Positions 7,812-16,192 of a DNA stretch of 64,000 nucleotides are shown in pieces. A program made the translations under genes and the position numbers. Within the stretch, counting starts at the first letter, position 1. Every line of letters starts with the position of its first letter. The DNA is from Marinomonas mediterranea MMB-1 (GTDB lineage: Bacteria > Pseudomonadota > Gammaproteobacteria > Pseudomonadales > Marinomonadaceae): the NCBI RefSeq assembly GCF_000192865.1, contig NC_015276.1, positions 620,001 to 684,000 on the forward strand, written 5' to 3'. The notes beneath the pieces were generated by a model, which made no database searches, had not been told where the DNA came from, and saw only the letters and a list, made by a program, of their open reading frames with translations.

Positions 7812-9338
7812 TTAACTTTTAGGTTTTCTAACTACTGCCAAAACTAAGGCAAAGAAAAAACCGATAAACAGTCCTGCCAGGCCACCGATCCCAGAGTACT
7901 TGATCATCCCTTTTACTTGTTCTCTAAAGTTGCTCTTGACCATTGGAGCGGCATTTCCAGCATAAAGTGCCGAGCTGTTCCCTAAAAGGTGTTGTTTTCT
8001 CAAATTTGCCAAGCGTACGGTAATTTCCCTAGCTTCTATGAGGGTATCTGAAACCTGTTTTATACTAGATTGAACTCGCTTCAACGCAAGAGGGTCAAGC
8101 TGTAAGCCGTTTGAATGCTCTTTTAGCTTCGCTAGATTTCTCTCTAAGCGGTTGATTGTGGTTGTTTCGCGCTCTTGATTCAACTGAAGTTCGAGTGAAC
8201 GGTTTAAGAGTGCTTGCTTGAATTTTGCATCGGATAATTCATCGCCGATTTGCATCAGTCTTGTAATAAACTCGTCGCCATACTGAGCTGTCATATTGCT
8301 TTGATTTGACGTGGTTGAAGAGGCTGGGTTCTGACTATCGCTGTTACTGGATGAATTGTACGTATTGTAGGTTTGAATGATACGTTCAGCACGGCGAGCA
8401 GATTCATCTCTGCGCTCTTGACGCTCAAGAATTTCATTTTCAATATAAAAAATTGCATTATCAATATCTTTAGCGATAGGCTGAACGGAGAAGGCACGCT
8501 GCAGAACGTCTAACTGGAAGCGTTTTGTGTTACCTAGATGTTCTAGTAAGGTCGAAGCTGTATACCCTGTCTCAGGGTCTACCTGAAGGTTACCTACTTC
8601 ATCATTTTTTAGACGATGTAATGAGCCGTTTATTAGCCCTAGGTAGTTGGCTAAATACTCTGTACTTAGCATATACTCAGAATCGTTTACTAGAGTTTGA
8701 TCGAATGAGACTGGTGTTGTTGAAGCTAAGTCTAAAACGCCGTAGCTGTCTATGCTAACTTTAGCCCAGACTTCAGGAATTGATGAGAGAATGGTTTTAA
8801 GAACCGATATAGGAATGCCAAATCGTTCACTTACGACAAACGTCAATTCAGCGGACTTTCTTCTCGCTGCTTGTAGTTCTTGTGTGTAGCGTTCGTTAAT
8901 GTCTTGAATCTCTCCTGCTTTTATATATTTGGCGCCTTCGAGGAGTTTAGTATATTTCAGATCTATAAATTTTTTATTAGTCGATGATGGGGTGATTGTA
9001 ATCGATGAGCCAAATGCACTTCGAGTTAGCCCGTATTGCTCTAAGTCTAGACCTTCGTAAACCCTGTCTAAAATAGGTGAGGCGATCATATCATTTATCT
9101 CAAATCGCTGTCCGTTCGGGTAAACACCTTTATTTGAGCCATTAAATCGGAATCGAATTTCTGATGATACAGACACTACTGATGGACTATTAACCCACAT
9201 TTTTAAATACAATCCGCCACTCATTAGTACGCCGATAAGTGTACAAAGTACAATAACTAATCTAAGTTTCCATAAACTGCTGAACAGTTGAGCTAAATCT
9301 ATTTCATCGTTATCTTTAACTGGTAGTGTTTCGTTCAT
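7812..9338 (-). CDS. Large Wzz-like polysaccharide co-polymerase (chain-length regulator)
   Basis: Inner-membrane protein of 508 aa with the Wzz topology. There is one transmembrane segment near residues 30-50 (IVLCTLIGVLMSGGLYL), a long periplasmic region rich in coiled coil, and a second transmembrane segment near the C-terminus (GGLAGLFIGFFFALVLAVV). The N-terminus has DEIDLAQLFSSLWKLRL, the Wzz entry motif. Such proteins set the number of O-antigen or capsule repeats made by Wzy. It is much longer than classical Wzz (about 325-380 aa) and shares a YPNG..F.I.DM..SPI motif with the 660-aa protein at 13861-15843. The longer frame begins with TTG at 9350, but GGAAGG lies just before ATG 9338, which I take as the start. 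Confidence 0.75.
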   Translation of the reverse strand: MNETLPVKDNDEIDLAQLFSSLWKLRLVIVLCTLIGVLMSGGLYLKMWVNSPSVVSVSSEIRFRFNGSNKGVYPNGQRFEINDMIASPILDRVYEGLDLEQYGLTRSAFGSSITITPSSTNKKFIDLKYTKLLEGAKYIKAGEIQDINERYTQELQAARRKSAELTFVVSERFGIPISVLKTILSSIPEVWAKVSIDSYGVLDLASTTPVSFDQTLVNDSEYMLSTEYLANYLGLINGSLHRLKNDEVGNLQVDPETGYTASTLLEHLGNTKRFQLDVLQRAFSVQPIAKDIDNAIFYIENEILERQERRDESARRAERIIQTYNTYNSSSNSDSQNPASSTTSNQSNMTAQYGDEFITRLMQIGDELSDAKFKQALLNRSLELQLNQERETTTINRLERNLAKLKEHSNGLQLDPLALKRVQSSIKQVSDTLIEAREITVRLANLRKQHLLGNSSALYAGNAAPMVKSNFREQVKGMIKYSGIGGLAGLFIGFFFALVLAVVRKPKS

Positions 9339-9405
9339 TTCGCCTTCCAATTGATCATGTTAGATGATTATTTATGTCTGTATTCTTGAAAATACTACGC
9401 CATTG

Positions 9406-10101
9406 CTACTTTTTTGCGTAAATCAGATCCCACACGCCATGCCCCAACTTTTCTCCACGCTGTTCAAACTTTGTTAGAGGGCGCCATCCTGGTCTAGGGT
9501 GAAAGTTCCCTACTCCGGCAATATTATCGTAATTGCTTTGCGCTTCCATAACCTCCATCATGTGCTCTGCATACGGTTCCCAATCGGTTGCCATATGAAA
9601 TTGTCCATTCGTTTTTAAGGTGCTTGCCACTTGATCGGCGAAGATGGGTTGTACAATTCTACGCTTATTATGCTTCTTCTTATGCCATGGGTCAGGAAAG
9701 AAAAGTTGAAATGCGGACGCTTTTGCTTTGGGTAAGCACTGCTCTATGACTTCAATTGCATCATGGCAATATACCCGAATGTTGTGCACGCCGGATTCTG
9801 CCGCAAGCATCATTAACTTGGCGACACCGGGTGGGTGAACTTCGATGCCTATAAAATCTTTTTCAGGCGCGCTTTTAGCCATTTCAACTAGAGAAGCTCC
9901 CATGCCGAAGCCTACTTCTAAGACAACATCAGACTCACGTCCAAATATATTTTTATATTCAATTGGTCCGTTTTCAAAATCTAATCCATAAATTTGCCAA
10001 TTGTTATCGTAGGCTTTTTGCTGGCCTTCTGTCATACGTCCACCACGTACTACAAAGCTTCTAATAGTACGTTTTTTTAAGTCTTTACTTTCATCTTGCA
10101 T
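9406..10101 (-). CDS. trmB: tRNA (guanine-N7-)-methyltransferase
   Basis: Methylates G46 of the tRNA variable loop using S-adenosylmethionine. The SAM-binding motif EVGFGMGASLVEMAK is at about residues 64-78. The family signature FFPDPWHKKKHNKRR (about 128-142) contains the catalytic Asp and substrate-binding basic residues, and the late TDWEPYAEHM motif is present. The 231-aa length is normal. The N-terminus RTIRSFVVRGGRMT is also typical. It is the first of two minus-strand genes in this stretch, with DUF423 upstream. Confidence 0.96.
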   Translation of the reverse strand: MQDESKDLKKRTIRSFVVRGGRMTEGQQKAYDNNWQIYGLDFENGPIEYKNIFGRESDVVLEVGFGMGASLVEMAKSAPEKDFIGIEVHPPGVAKLMMLAAESGVHNIRVYCHDAIEVIEQCLPKAKASAFQLFFPDPWHKKKHNKRRIVQPIFADQVASTLKTNGQFHMATDWEPYAEHMMEVMEAQSNYDNIAGVGNFHPRPGWRPLTKFEQRGEKLGHGVWDLIYAKK

Positions 10102-10202
10102 AATTAATTTTGGCCAAAGTCTATCAATGGATATTGTGCGTATCCTACCGAATTTGAAGTGTTTAGATAAGTTATTTCAATCGATCTAAGATAAAAAATT
10201 GT

Positions 10203-10598
10203 CTATGGCGTTAGTTTAAGGTTGCGATAGATGTAAAGAGTAAAAAAGCCCCAGCCAATTAAGTAAAATGCGCCGCCAATAGGGGTTAAGACTCCTAGCG
10301 CTTTGATACTTGTTAAGGTCATTGTATACAAGCTACCTGCAAAAAAAATGTTTCCTAAAATGAAGTAGAGCGTGGGGTGTTTAAAAATTCGAATGGAATT
10401 AAAAGTAAGGATGCTACATATTCCAGAGAGTGTATGGAACATCATATAAAGAGTTCCTGTTTGCCACCAGTCCAGCGCATCATTAGTGACAACGCTTTTT
10501 AAGGCGTGTGCACCAAAAGCGCCAGCTAACACAGTAGTGAACCCCATAATAGAAAGTGTGAATAGCATGTATTTGTAGGTAGTGCGATTAACGTTCAT
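10203..10598 (-). CDS. DUF423 family inner-membrane protein (YgdD-like)
   Basis: A 131-aa integral membrane protein with four predicted transmembrane segments (about residues 12-30, 48-66, 74-92 and 98-122). It has the family motifs LAGAFGAHALK near the N-terminus and LTPIGGAFYLIGWG near the C-terminus. The family is widespread in proteobacteria (E. coli YgdD) and its function is unknown. It lies 29 nt downstream of the WD40 lipoprotein gene, so co-transcription is likely. Confidence 0.9.
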   Translation of the reverse strand: MNVNRTTYKYMLFTLSIMGFTTVLAGAFGAHALKSVVTNDALDWWQTGTLYMMFHTLSGICSILTFNSIRIFKHPTLYFILGNIFFAGSLYTMTLTSIKALGVLTPIGGAFYLIGWGFFTLYIYRNLKLTP

Positions 10599-10627
10599 TT
10601 AAAACGGAATGCTCGGATCTGGTGACG

Positions 10628-11611
10628 TTATTGTAGTGTATTTAGGTAGCCGTTGCTGCCTATTGCGTAATATCGAGTGTCCGACCCAAATGCCAGTGCT
10701 AACACACTTGCTGCGGTTGGCCTGAGAGCGTCTTTCAAATACAGGTCCCATTCTTTTTCGATTTGTCCCGTAGCAGTGTTAGCAAGTTTTACCCGTCGGT
10801 TTACTGAGCCAAGTAATAGTTGGCGATCATCGTTAGAGAAAATCGCTTTGCTTATGGTTGAGTTTCTACCTTTGAGAGCACCTGTATCAATCGTTGAAAA
10901 ATCAACGCCAGTTACAGTTTGCCAGACTTTTGCTTCTCCTAGTTGAGCTGCACCAAATACATAGGCACCATTATCTGAAATAGCAACGCTCGAGATGTTG
11001 TTGGAAAGCGTCCACTTTTTCTTAATTTCACCGCTCACTAGGTCCCACAAAGTTACATTGTTTAGGTCGTCTCCTGTAACGGCTAAACGTCCATCTGGCG
11101 TGACATCGACTGCGCGGACGACGGCATTGGTTCTGAGTGTCTGCAAGATACCTCCATTTTTTACATCGAAGTATCGTGCCGTTTGGTCATTCATTCCGAC
11201 TAACGCGAAATCGCCGTTTTGAGTCAATTTTAAATCGCGAATATCACCAGGAGTATTCCAATAACCAGCTGATTGGCCACTTTGTGTATCCCATAAAACA
11301 AGTGTTCGCGCTCCTCCTGTTATTGCAAATCGGCCTGATGGGTCGATGTCGACCGAAATCAGAGGAGTGGCTTCCCCTTGAACATGGTTCCAGTTGAAAA
11401 GGCGTTGGCTAGGTGCGCGCGACCAATAGCTGCCACCATGTTGTATCGAGCCAATAAGTGCATTTTTTGCATTTGAGCTTAAAGCTGCTGAATATAAACC
11501 TTGAACTGCCAGCTGAGTTTGATTGCTCGGACTATCTGCTGAGCAACCAATTAACGCAAAAAGTGCAATGGCGAGCAATACACTATTAAGCCGTCTTTTC
11601 ACTATGAGCAT
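10628..11611 (-). CDS. WD40-repeat lipoprotein
   Basis: Predicted lipoprotein: the signal peptide ends in the lipobox LIGC (Cys about residue 23), followed by SADS. The rest holds several WD40-like beta-propeller repeats, with recognisable units such as SVDIDPSGRFAITGG...LVLWD, AVDVTPDGRLAVTGDD...VTLWDL and SVAISDNGAYVFGAA...VKVWQ-type blades. The start of the frame overlaps the end of rsd by 26 bp, so the two are translated from the same message. WD40 lipoproteins generally act as protein-interaction platforms; no specific partner can be named. No enzymatic motif is visible. Confidence 0.8.
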   Translation of the reverse strand: MLIVKRRLNSVLLAIALFALIGCSADSPSNQTQLAVQGLYSAALSSNAKNALIGSIQHGGSYWSRAPSQRLFNWNHVQGEATPLISVDIDPSGRFAITGGARTLVLWDTQSGQSAGYWNTPGDIRDLKLTQNGDFALVGMNDQTARYFDVKNGGILQTLRTNAVVRAVDVTPDGRLAVTGDDLNNVTLWDLVSGEIKKKWTLSNNISSVAISDNGAYVFGAAQLGEAKVWQTVTGVDFSTIDTGALKGRNSTISKAIFSNDDRQLLLGSVNRRVKLANTATGQIEKEWDLYLKDALRPTAASVLALAFGSDTRYYAIGSNGYLNTLQ

Positions 11612-12056
11612 GGTGTAGTCGTTCTATTAGTTGATCTTCAAAACCGAAGCGTTCTGCCATTACCACGCTTACAGTCTGAATGGAGAAGGGAAGCTCTTCC
11701 AATTGGGCATTGCAGTGTTCTTTCGTATCGTATTTGTCGTTAAATTCGATAGCGACTTCTGTAGTGCTTTCAATTTCAGGCATGAGTTTCTTGAACAATG
11801 CCAAGGCTCCAGTGTCGTTGAAGTCTTTAGCTTCTAGTGCGAGTTGCTCATATACGCCAAAGTGCCCAACAGAGACATAATCGACGAGCATCTCACATAA
11901 ACGCTGAATCTTGGGCGTGTCTGTTGGTGTGTATTCCCCCAACCCTTTGATGGTGACTAAAGCTTCGATTAGCTGTCTACGCTGAAGTAACCAACGGTCA
12001 ATAATTTCATGCACGCCGCCCCATCTTTCTTGAGCAGATTTACAACGTTCTAACAT
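11586..12056 (-). CDS. rsd: Rsd/AlgQ family anti-sigma-70 regulator
   Basis: A 156-aa cytoplasmic regulator of sigma D, related to AlgQ. The N-terminal signature ERWGGVHEIIDRWLLQRRQL (about residues 10-29) is characteristic, as is the remaining all-helical composition. Members bind region 4 of sigma-70 and favour alternative sigma factors in stationary phase; AlgQ also acts on alginate and virulence genes in Pseudomonas. It heads a probable unit with the overlapping lipoprotein gene and the DUF423 gene. Confidence 0.9.
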   Translation of the reverse strand: MLERCKSAQERWGGVHEIIDRWLLQRRQLIEALVTIKGLGEYTPTDTPKIQRLCEMLVDYVSVGHFGVYEQLALEAKDFNDTGALALFKKLMPEIESTTEVAIEFNDKYDTKEHCNAQLEELPFSIQTVSVVMAERFGFEDQLIERLHHAHSEKTA

Positions 12057-12150
12057 AATTTTATCCCCGTGATTTATCTAAAAAGTAGTTTCATTAAAGG
12101 AATGAAAAACCTTGCTAATATGTTTTTAGAGTATTCCCTTAAAAAGGACA

Positions 12151-12172
12151 GCGCAACCTCTTTAAGTTGCGC
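12151..12172 (-). terminator. Likely terminator of dsbB
   Basis: A perfect 7-bp GC-rich stem GCGCAAC/GTTGCGC with an 8-nt loop, 34 nt after the dsbB stop codon. On the minus strand it is followed by TGTCC and then TTTTT. Confidence 0.55.
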
Positions 12173-12205
12173 TTATGTAATGTTTGGCAACAGGTGAGGC
12201 ATTAT

Positions 12206-12700
12206 TTAATCGTGGTTTTTGAACTTGAGTGCAATAACGAGATTAGTTGCGATCATTGATAAAAAAGCGACCAATGTCCAACCCGGTATACTTAAGCCTA
12301 AAAATGTCCACAAAGTGTCTCCGCATTCACCAGTTCCCATTATCATTGCTTGCATAATTTCTTGCCATGGGAACACTTCAAACATATAGCTTAGTCCTGG
12401 CAGGCATGCTGGCAGTTCGTCAAATGGAAGGCTTTGAAGGTAAAGGTGCCTTATTGAAAGGCTGGCGCCAATTATAGCTGATGCTACGATAACAGAAAGA
12501 TAGACCTTTCTTCCGGTCTTGTGAAATGCTGAAATAATTGCTGCTAATGCAATGAAGAAAAACATAATTCGTTGAAGCATACACAGAGGGCATGGCTCCA
12601 GTCCCATTTCGTATTCCATGTAGAATGCAAAGGCCAAGAGTGATAATGAGGTAATCGCAATCAATAGGTGAAAGTTGCGAACGGTAACGATGTTGAGCAT
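12206..12700 (-). CDS. dsbB: Disulfide bond formation protein B
   Basis: Inner-membrane quinone reductase that reoxidises DsbA. It has four transmembrane helices. The first periplasmic loop carries the CxxC pair C37-C40 (EPCPLCMLQR) and the second carries C99 and C126 (PACLPG and GECGD), the two redox pairs needed for electron transfer to quinone. R44 in the quinone-binding QRI motif is present. The 164-aa length is standard. Confidence 0.95.
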   Translation of the reverse strand: MLNIVTVRNFHLLIAITSLSLLAFAFYMEYEMGLEPCPLCMLQRIMFFFIALAAIISAFHKTGRKVYLSVIVASAIIGASLSIRHLYLQSLPFDELPACLPGLSYMFEVFPWQEIMQAMIMGTGECGDTLWTFLGLSIPGWTLVAFLSMIATNLVIALKFKNHD

Positions 12701-12858
12701 TGAGATTGTTTCCTTGTTTCTAGGAGCTTCTTTTAGCTTCGAATCTATTGATTGTTAGCATATACTAAGACAATCGTTCATCCATTAAGTGCAATTATTT
12801 TTTATTGTCTTATCTAAATAAATTTGTTGTAAAAATTCATCTAAGTGCGAGGATAACA

Positions 12859-13299
12859 ATGAGTTCGCTTTTTTATATGATTAAATGGTACAGGATAAAA
12901 GCACACTTGAGTGTGTTTGTTTTCGTTTTATCTATATTCATCGTGCCGGCTGTTCAAGCGGAAGATGAAGCCGCTGCACCGATGCCTGTATATATCGAGC
13001 TAACGCCTGATTTCATTGTAAATTACACTGCCGGTGGTGGTAAGCTTCGATACATAAAAACTAAGATAAGCCTTCGCTCAAGCTCTGATATGGCGGGCGC
13101 TATCGAAGGGAATATGCCAATGGTCCGTGATGCTATTGTTATGTTTCTTAGTTCAAGGACCCAAGAGCAGGTCTCTGGTGCATTGGCGCGGGAAAAAACA
13201 AGAGAAGAGGCTGCTATAGCTGTCAATGAAGCTCTAAAGGAAGAGACGGGTATTGAACCTGTCAAAGATGTTTTGTTTGCAAGCTTTGTTACTCAGTGA
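12859..13299 (+). CDS. FliL-like exported or membrane protein outside a flagellar operon
   Basis: A 146-aa protein with a hydrophobic segment (about residues 18-35, VFVFVLSIFIVPAVQA) that may be a signal peptide, followed by a FliL-type domain. Family features are YIELTPDFIVNY near the start, RYIKTKISLR, and a C-terminal EAINxxL...FASFVTQ pattern. GAGG lies six bases before ATG 12859, so the longer TTG frame from 12805 is not preferred. FliL normally associates with the stator at the flagellar basal body. Here it stands alone, divergent from dsbB, and such solitary paralogues occur in marine gammaproteobacteria. Its role is uncertain. Confidence 0.75.
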   Translation: MSSLFYMIKWYRIKAHLSVFVFVLSIFIVPAVQAEDEAAAPMPVYIELTPDFIVNYTAGGGKLRYIKTKISLRSSSDMAGAIEGNMPMVRDAIVMFLSSRTQEQVSGALAREKTREEAAIAVNEALKEETGIEPVKDVLFASFVTQ

Positions 13300-13320
13300 T
13301 TTTTTGGCTACTTAATTTGG

Positions 13321-13348
13321 ATGCGAAGCTTAAAATTAGGCTTCGCAT
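13321..13348 (+). terminator. Terminator after the FliL-like gene
   Basis: A perfect 9-bp stem ATGCGAAGC/GCTTCGCAT with a 10-nt AT-rich loop, 22 nt past the stop codon. The downstream U-tract is weak (ACTGCTTTAATTTT). Confidence 0.6.
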
Positions 13349-13424
13349 GACTGCTTTAATTTTCTAGGTTTTCCCTGGCGCTCCGTGAGACCTCTCTATC
13401 CATATTTATAGCGCGCAAAGAGCG

Positions 13425-13700
13425 CTAAAGCTCTTGAATGTCGTCGGGGTTAACATAGCCCTGTAAATGGTCTGTTTCTTCGTTATTAAAGAACTTATCC
13501 ATTTGCTCCATTAGGTAGTTGCGCGCCGCTGGTTCCATTAAATTTAAATGTTTTTCATTGATGATCATTGTTTGAAGTGACTGCCACTCGAGCCATGCTT
13601 GCTTAGAAACACTTTGTAGTATTTCTAAGCCTTTCTTTCCTGGTAGTGGTGCTCGCTCTAGCCCTTCTAATTCTTTCTGAAACTTTTTACAGAATACCAT
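13425..13700 (-). CDS. yggX: Fe(2+)-trafficking protein YggX
   Basis: A 91-aa cytosolic protein of the YggX family, implicated in iron trafficking and protection of Fe-S clusters against oxidation. Its hallmarks are the conserved N-terminal Cys (VFCKK), PPLPG-like APLPGKKG, the SKQAWLEWQSLQTMIINEK block and the C-terminal MDKFF motif. mutY, the common neighbour, is not present. A small inverted repeat TAGCGC/GCGCTA (13409-13427) overlaps the stop codon and may assist termination. Confidence 0.95.
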   Translation of the reverse strand: MVFCKKFQKELEGLERAPLPGKKGLEILQSVSKQAWLEWQSLQTMIINEKHLNLMEPAARNYLMEQMDKFFNNEETDHLQGYVNPDDIQEL

Positions 13701-13802
13701 TGTTGTTAAGCCTCTAATCTAATTTGATAGCGATTCTATCAGAATCGATTTTAAATAGTGTTTAAATAAGTTTGTAGGGGTTGTGGTTGAAGGGAAGGTA
13801 CG

Positions 13803-13840
13803 GCATGTACCGCAAAAAGGGGTGCTTTTACGGTACATGT
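13803..13840. other. Hairpin between wzz-like gene and yggX
   Basis: CATGTACCG (13804-13812) pairs with CGGTACATG (13831-13839). AAAA/TTTT pairing extends the stem inward, giving about 14 bp. It begins 21 nt past the stop codon of the minus-strand Wzz-like gene. It may be a terminator or RNA-processing signal for that gene, although no long U-tract follows. Confidence 0.45.
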
Positions 13841-13860
13841 ACATGAGCAATTTTTAGTGG

Positions 13861-15843
13861 TTAGTCTTTTGAGCGTATGGTTTGATATGCAAGGTGCCCA
13901 AACATGCTAAAGATTATCGAAGCAAGCAGGCCGCCGATAAATATCATAATATCGCGTTTACTTATCAGTTGCGGTTCATCAATCTGTGGCTCGTTTAAGT
14001 AGCGATAGAGATCGTTTACAACACCGTATCTATCGCTATCAATCTTATCGACAATACGTTGAGCAATGTTTGCATAGCCTGCCATTTCATTTTGGATGTT
14101 TTTTAGTGCAAACACGCTTTCTGTAGATATGTTTTGTAGGTATATATCATTAGTGAGTTTGTATTCAGATTTTGAAAACACTTTTTCAATCTCTTGTGCG
14201 TAGCGTAAACGATTTGATATTCGTTGAGAAACTTTTGCAAAGTGTCCTAGCTTTTCAAAAGTTGCAGGGAATTCTTGCTGAATTTCTTTGATATATTGTT
14301 GCTTAAGGTTATCGTCGATTTTGTTCTTTTGAGCGTCGGTAAATAGTATTAGGTACTCTTTAAGCTCATTTATTTGTTTTTCTAATTCAATTGCTTGTTG
14401 TTCAAGCTGTATTGTGTCTTTATTTAGGTCTTGGCGATATTCCATGTCGCCGCCTTTTTCGCTCATTGCAATGATCTTGTCCAAGAAAGCATCGCCTAAT
14501 TGAGGGATTAAGGTCGTCGTTTGCCCTAGTGAGCTGTTGCTGGTGCTATTGTTTTGGTCGACCGCTGATTGACCTGTGCCGCCTGTTATATAGCGATTTT
14601 CCGCTTTTTGGATCGCTTGTACTTGCTGGTTTAATGCGTCACGATCTCTCTCTAGTTCACGAATCCTAAAGTTGTAATACAATGGAACTCGTGATGCGTC
14701 TTTACTGATGCCTAGTTCAAGTAATGGAGCTCTTAGCTGCTGCAAATCATAAACTTCCATGTCTTGTAATAGTCTATTTACATCTTGAAGGGTCAATCCA
14801 GATTGAGGATCGGTTGCAATCGATGCGAATGGTACGCTTTCTAATGAGGTGAGGTTGCTCTTAACCAATTGAATTCGTTGGGCTAATACGTCTACGGCAA
14901 CCAAATAATCAAGGTTTTCAACTAGAGATACATCGAAAAGTCTAGGGGAGTATAGACTCTTATTTAAGTTTAGAGACCCCTCATGATCGAATGTCCAAGG
15001 GGAAGGGGTTGTTATGAATTGTCGTTCTAGGTTCGTGAGTAAAACTTCTAGGTCGCTAATAGTTAAATTTGTTTCATCATCTCTAGCAGTAGTCGCGCTG
15101 GACAGTGTTGCAATTTCTGATAAGTCGGCCTTCAGTTTTTGGAAATAGTTCCACAAAGTGGATAGTTGTTGAAGTGGTGATTGAGTATCAGAGATAATAT
15201 TTTTAATGACGCTTGAGGAGAGCAGTGTGATTTCGTGTTTGGTTACACCGCGTACGAAAATGGCTTGCTGAGCCCAAAGTTTAGGTATCTTACTGACGAT
15301 GTTTAATGACTGTTGGCTTGTTAGGTGGCCTCCACTGTTGCTGAACTCTATTCTTGCAGATGCATTTAGAGCATTTTTTAACTCTTTTGCCATATTGCTT
15401 CTGGCTTCCGCCTTATCTTCGTCGGAGCGGTTTTTATCGTTAATAATTGAGCTGTATTTTTGTAGGATGAAAGCTCGTTCAGGAGAGTATGGGTAGATTT
15501 TTAGTTCGCTGGCTAGCTCATTCAGCGTCATATTAGTCTGCGCTAAGTTTAGTTCTTCGTAAATCGCATTAATAATACTGGGGGCTAAAATGTCTTCCAG
15601 TCTGAAGTTGTCGCCATTTGGGTACTTGCCTTCTTCAATGCCTTTGAAAGTGAAGCCAATAAGTTGAGAGAATGTTGGCTGACTTTTTTCTATTTTTAGA
15701 GCCAGAACTCCACAGAATAGGCCTATAAATAGTAAAGCAGTCATAAGTACGGTAAGCCGTGTGCTCCATACTTTCTTTATGAGTTGGCTTAAATCAATTT
15801 CGTCGGAGTTAGAATCTTGAGGAACGAGAACTGTTTTATCCAT
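13861..15843 (-). CDS. Very large Wzz-like polysaccharide co-polymerase
   Basis: A 660-aa inner-membrane protein with Wzz topology. The N-terminal entry motif is DEIDLSQLIKKVWSTRLTV. A transmembrane segment is at about residues 30-50, a long mostly helical periplasmic region with predicted coiled coils (430-560) follows, and a final transmembrane helix (about 632-652) precedes a short cytoplasmic tail. It shares the KYPNG..F.LEDI.APSI motif with the protein at 7812-9338, so the two are paralogues. Members of this superfamily regulate polymer length with Wzy. Both are about 1.5-2 times the normal Wzz length and lack the usual proline-rich sequence before the last helix. Divergent from glmU, upstream of the glycan operon. 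Confidence 0.72.
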   Translation of the reverse strand: MDKTVLVPQDSNSDEIDLSQLIKKVWSTRLTVLMTALLFIGLFCGVLALKIEKSQPTFSQLIGFTFKGIEEGKYPNGDNFRLEDILAPSIINAIYEELNLAQTNMTLNELASELKIYPYSPERAFILQKYSSIINDKNRSDEDKAEARSNMAKELKNALNASARIEFSNSGGHLTSQQSLNIVSKIPKLWAQQAIFVRGVTKHEITLLSSSVIKNIISDTQSPLQQLSTLWNYFQKLKADLSEIATLSSATTARDDETNLTISDLEVLLTNLERQFITTPSPWTFDHEGSLNLNKSLYSPRLFDVSLVENLDYLVAVDVLAQRIQLVKSNLTSLESVPFASIATDPQSGLTLQDVNRLLQDMEVYDLQQLRAPLLELGISKDASRVPLYYNFRIRELERDRDALNQQVQAIQKAENRYITGGTGQSAVDQNNSTSNSSLGQTTTLIPQLGDAFLDKIIAMSEKGGDMEYRQDLNKDTIQLEQQAIELEKQINELKEYLILFTDAQKNKIDDNLKQQYIKEIQQEFPATFEKLGHFAKVSQRISNRLRYAQEIEKVFSKSEYKLTNDIYLQNISTESVFALKNIQNEMAGYANIAQRIVDKIDSDRYGVVNDLYRYLNEPQIDEPQLISKRDIMIFIGGLLASIIFSMFGHLAYQTIRSKD

Positions 15844-16192
15844 TAATGTTGCTCATTTTGTCATGTTTGTTAGTCGTGTATTTTAGATAGCAAAGCTTTC
15901 AGCTACAACCGATTTTTTCTTTAATTTATACTACATGAAATAGTTAAAAAGCATATATGATATTTGTGATAATTCAATGAAAGTGATTGTGCTGATTGAT
16001 ATTTTTGCTACTTCTATTCTTCAAAAGTGTAGAGTGGCTGCGTGATGCTTTTTTCTCTGCTGCATACTGGTGTCAGCAATTACTCTATCTAAAATGTCAT
16101 TTTTTTTATGACATCTGAAATTGCTGGATAGAACGTTAGTTTATAAGCTTACTAATAATGAACACGCTTATTGAAAATAATGGATCAATTTT
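15844..16192. other. Divergent intergenic region between wzz-like gene and glmU
   Basis: No gene is seen. It must contain the promoters for both directions. The notable element is the nested dyad at 16074-16126, listed separately. Confidence 0.5.
16074..16126. promoter_or_regulatory. Nested inverted repeats upstream of glmU
   Basis: CAGCAATT (16074-16081) pairs with AATTGCTG (16119-16126). Inside it ATGTCAT (16094-16100) pairs with ATGACAT (16108-16114) around a T7 loop. The whole could form one extended hairpin about 70 nt before glmU or act as a palindromic protein-binding site. No known regulator site is recognised. Confidence 0.4.

Noticed and set aside
13791..13801. GGAAGGTACGG resembling the MITE right end
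   Set aside because: It matches for 11 bases only; there is no CTAG flank and no partner repeat at a suitable distance. It is part of a local hairpin region.
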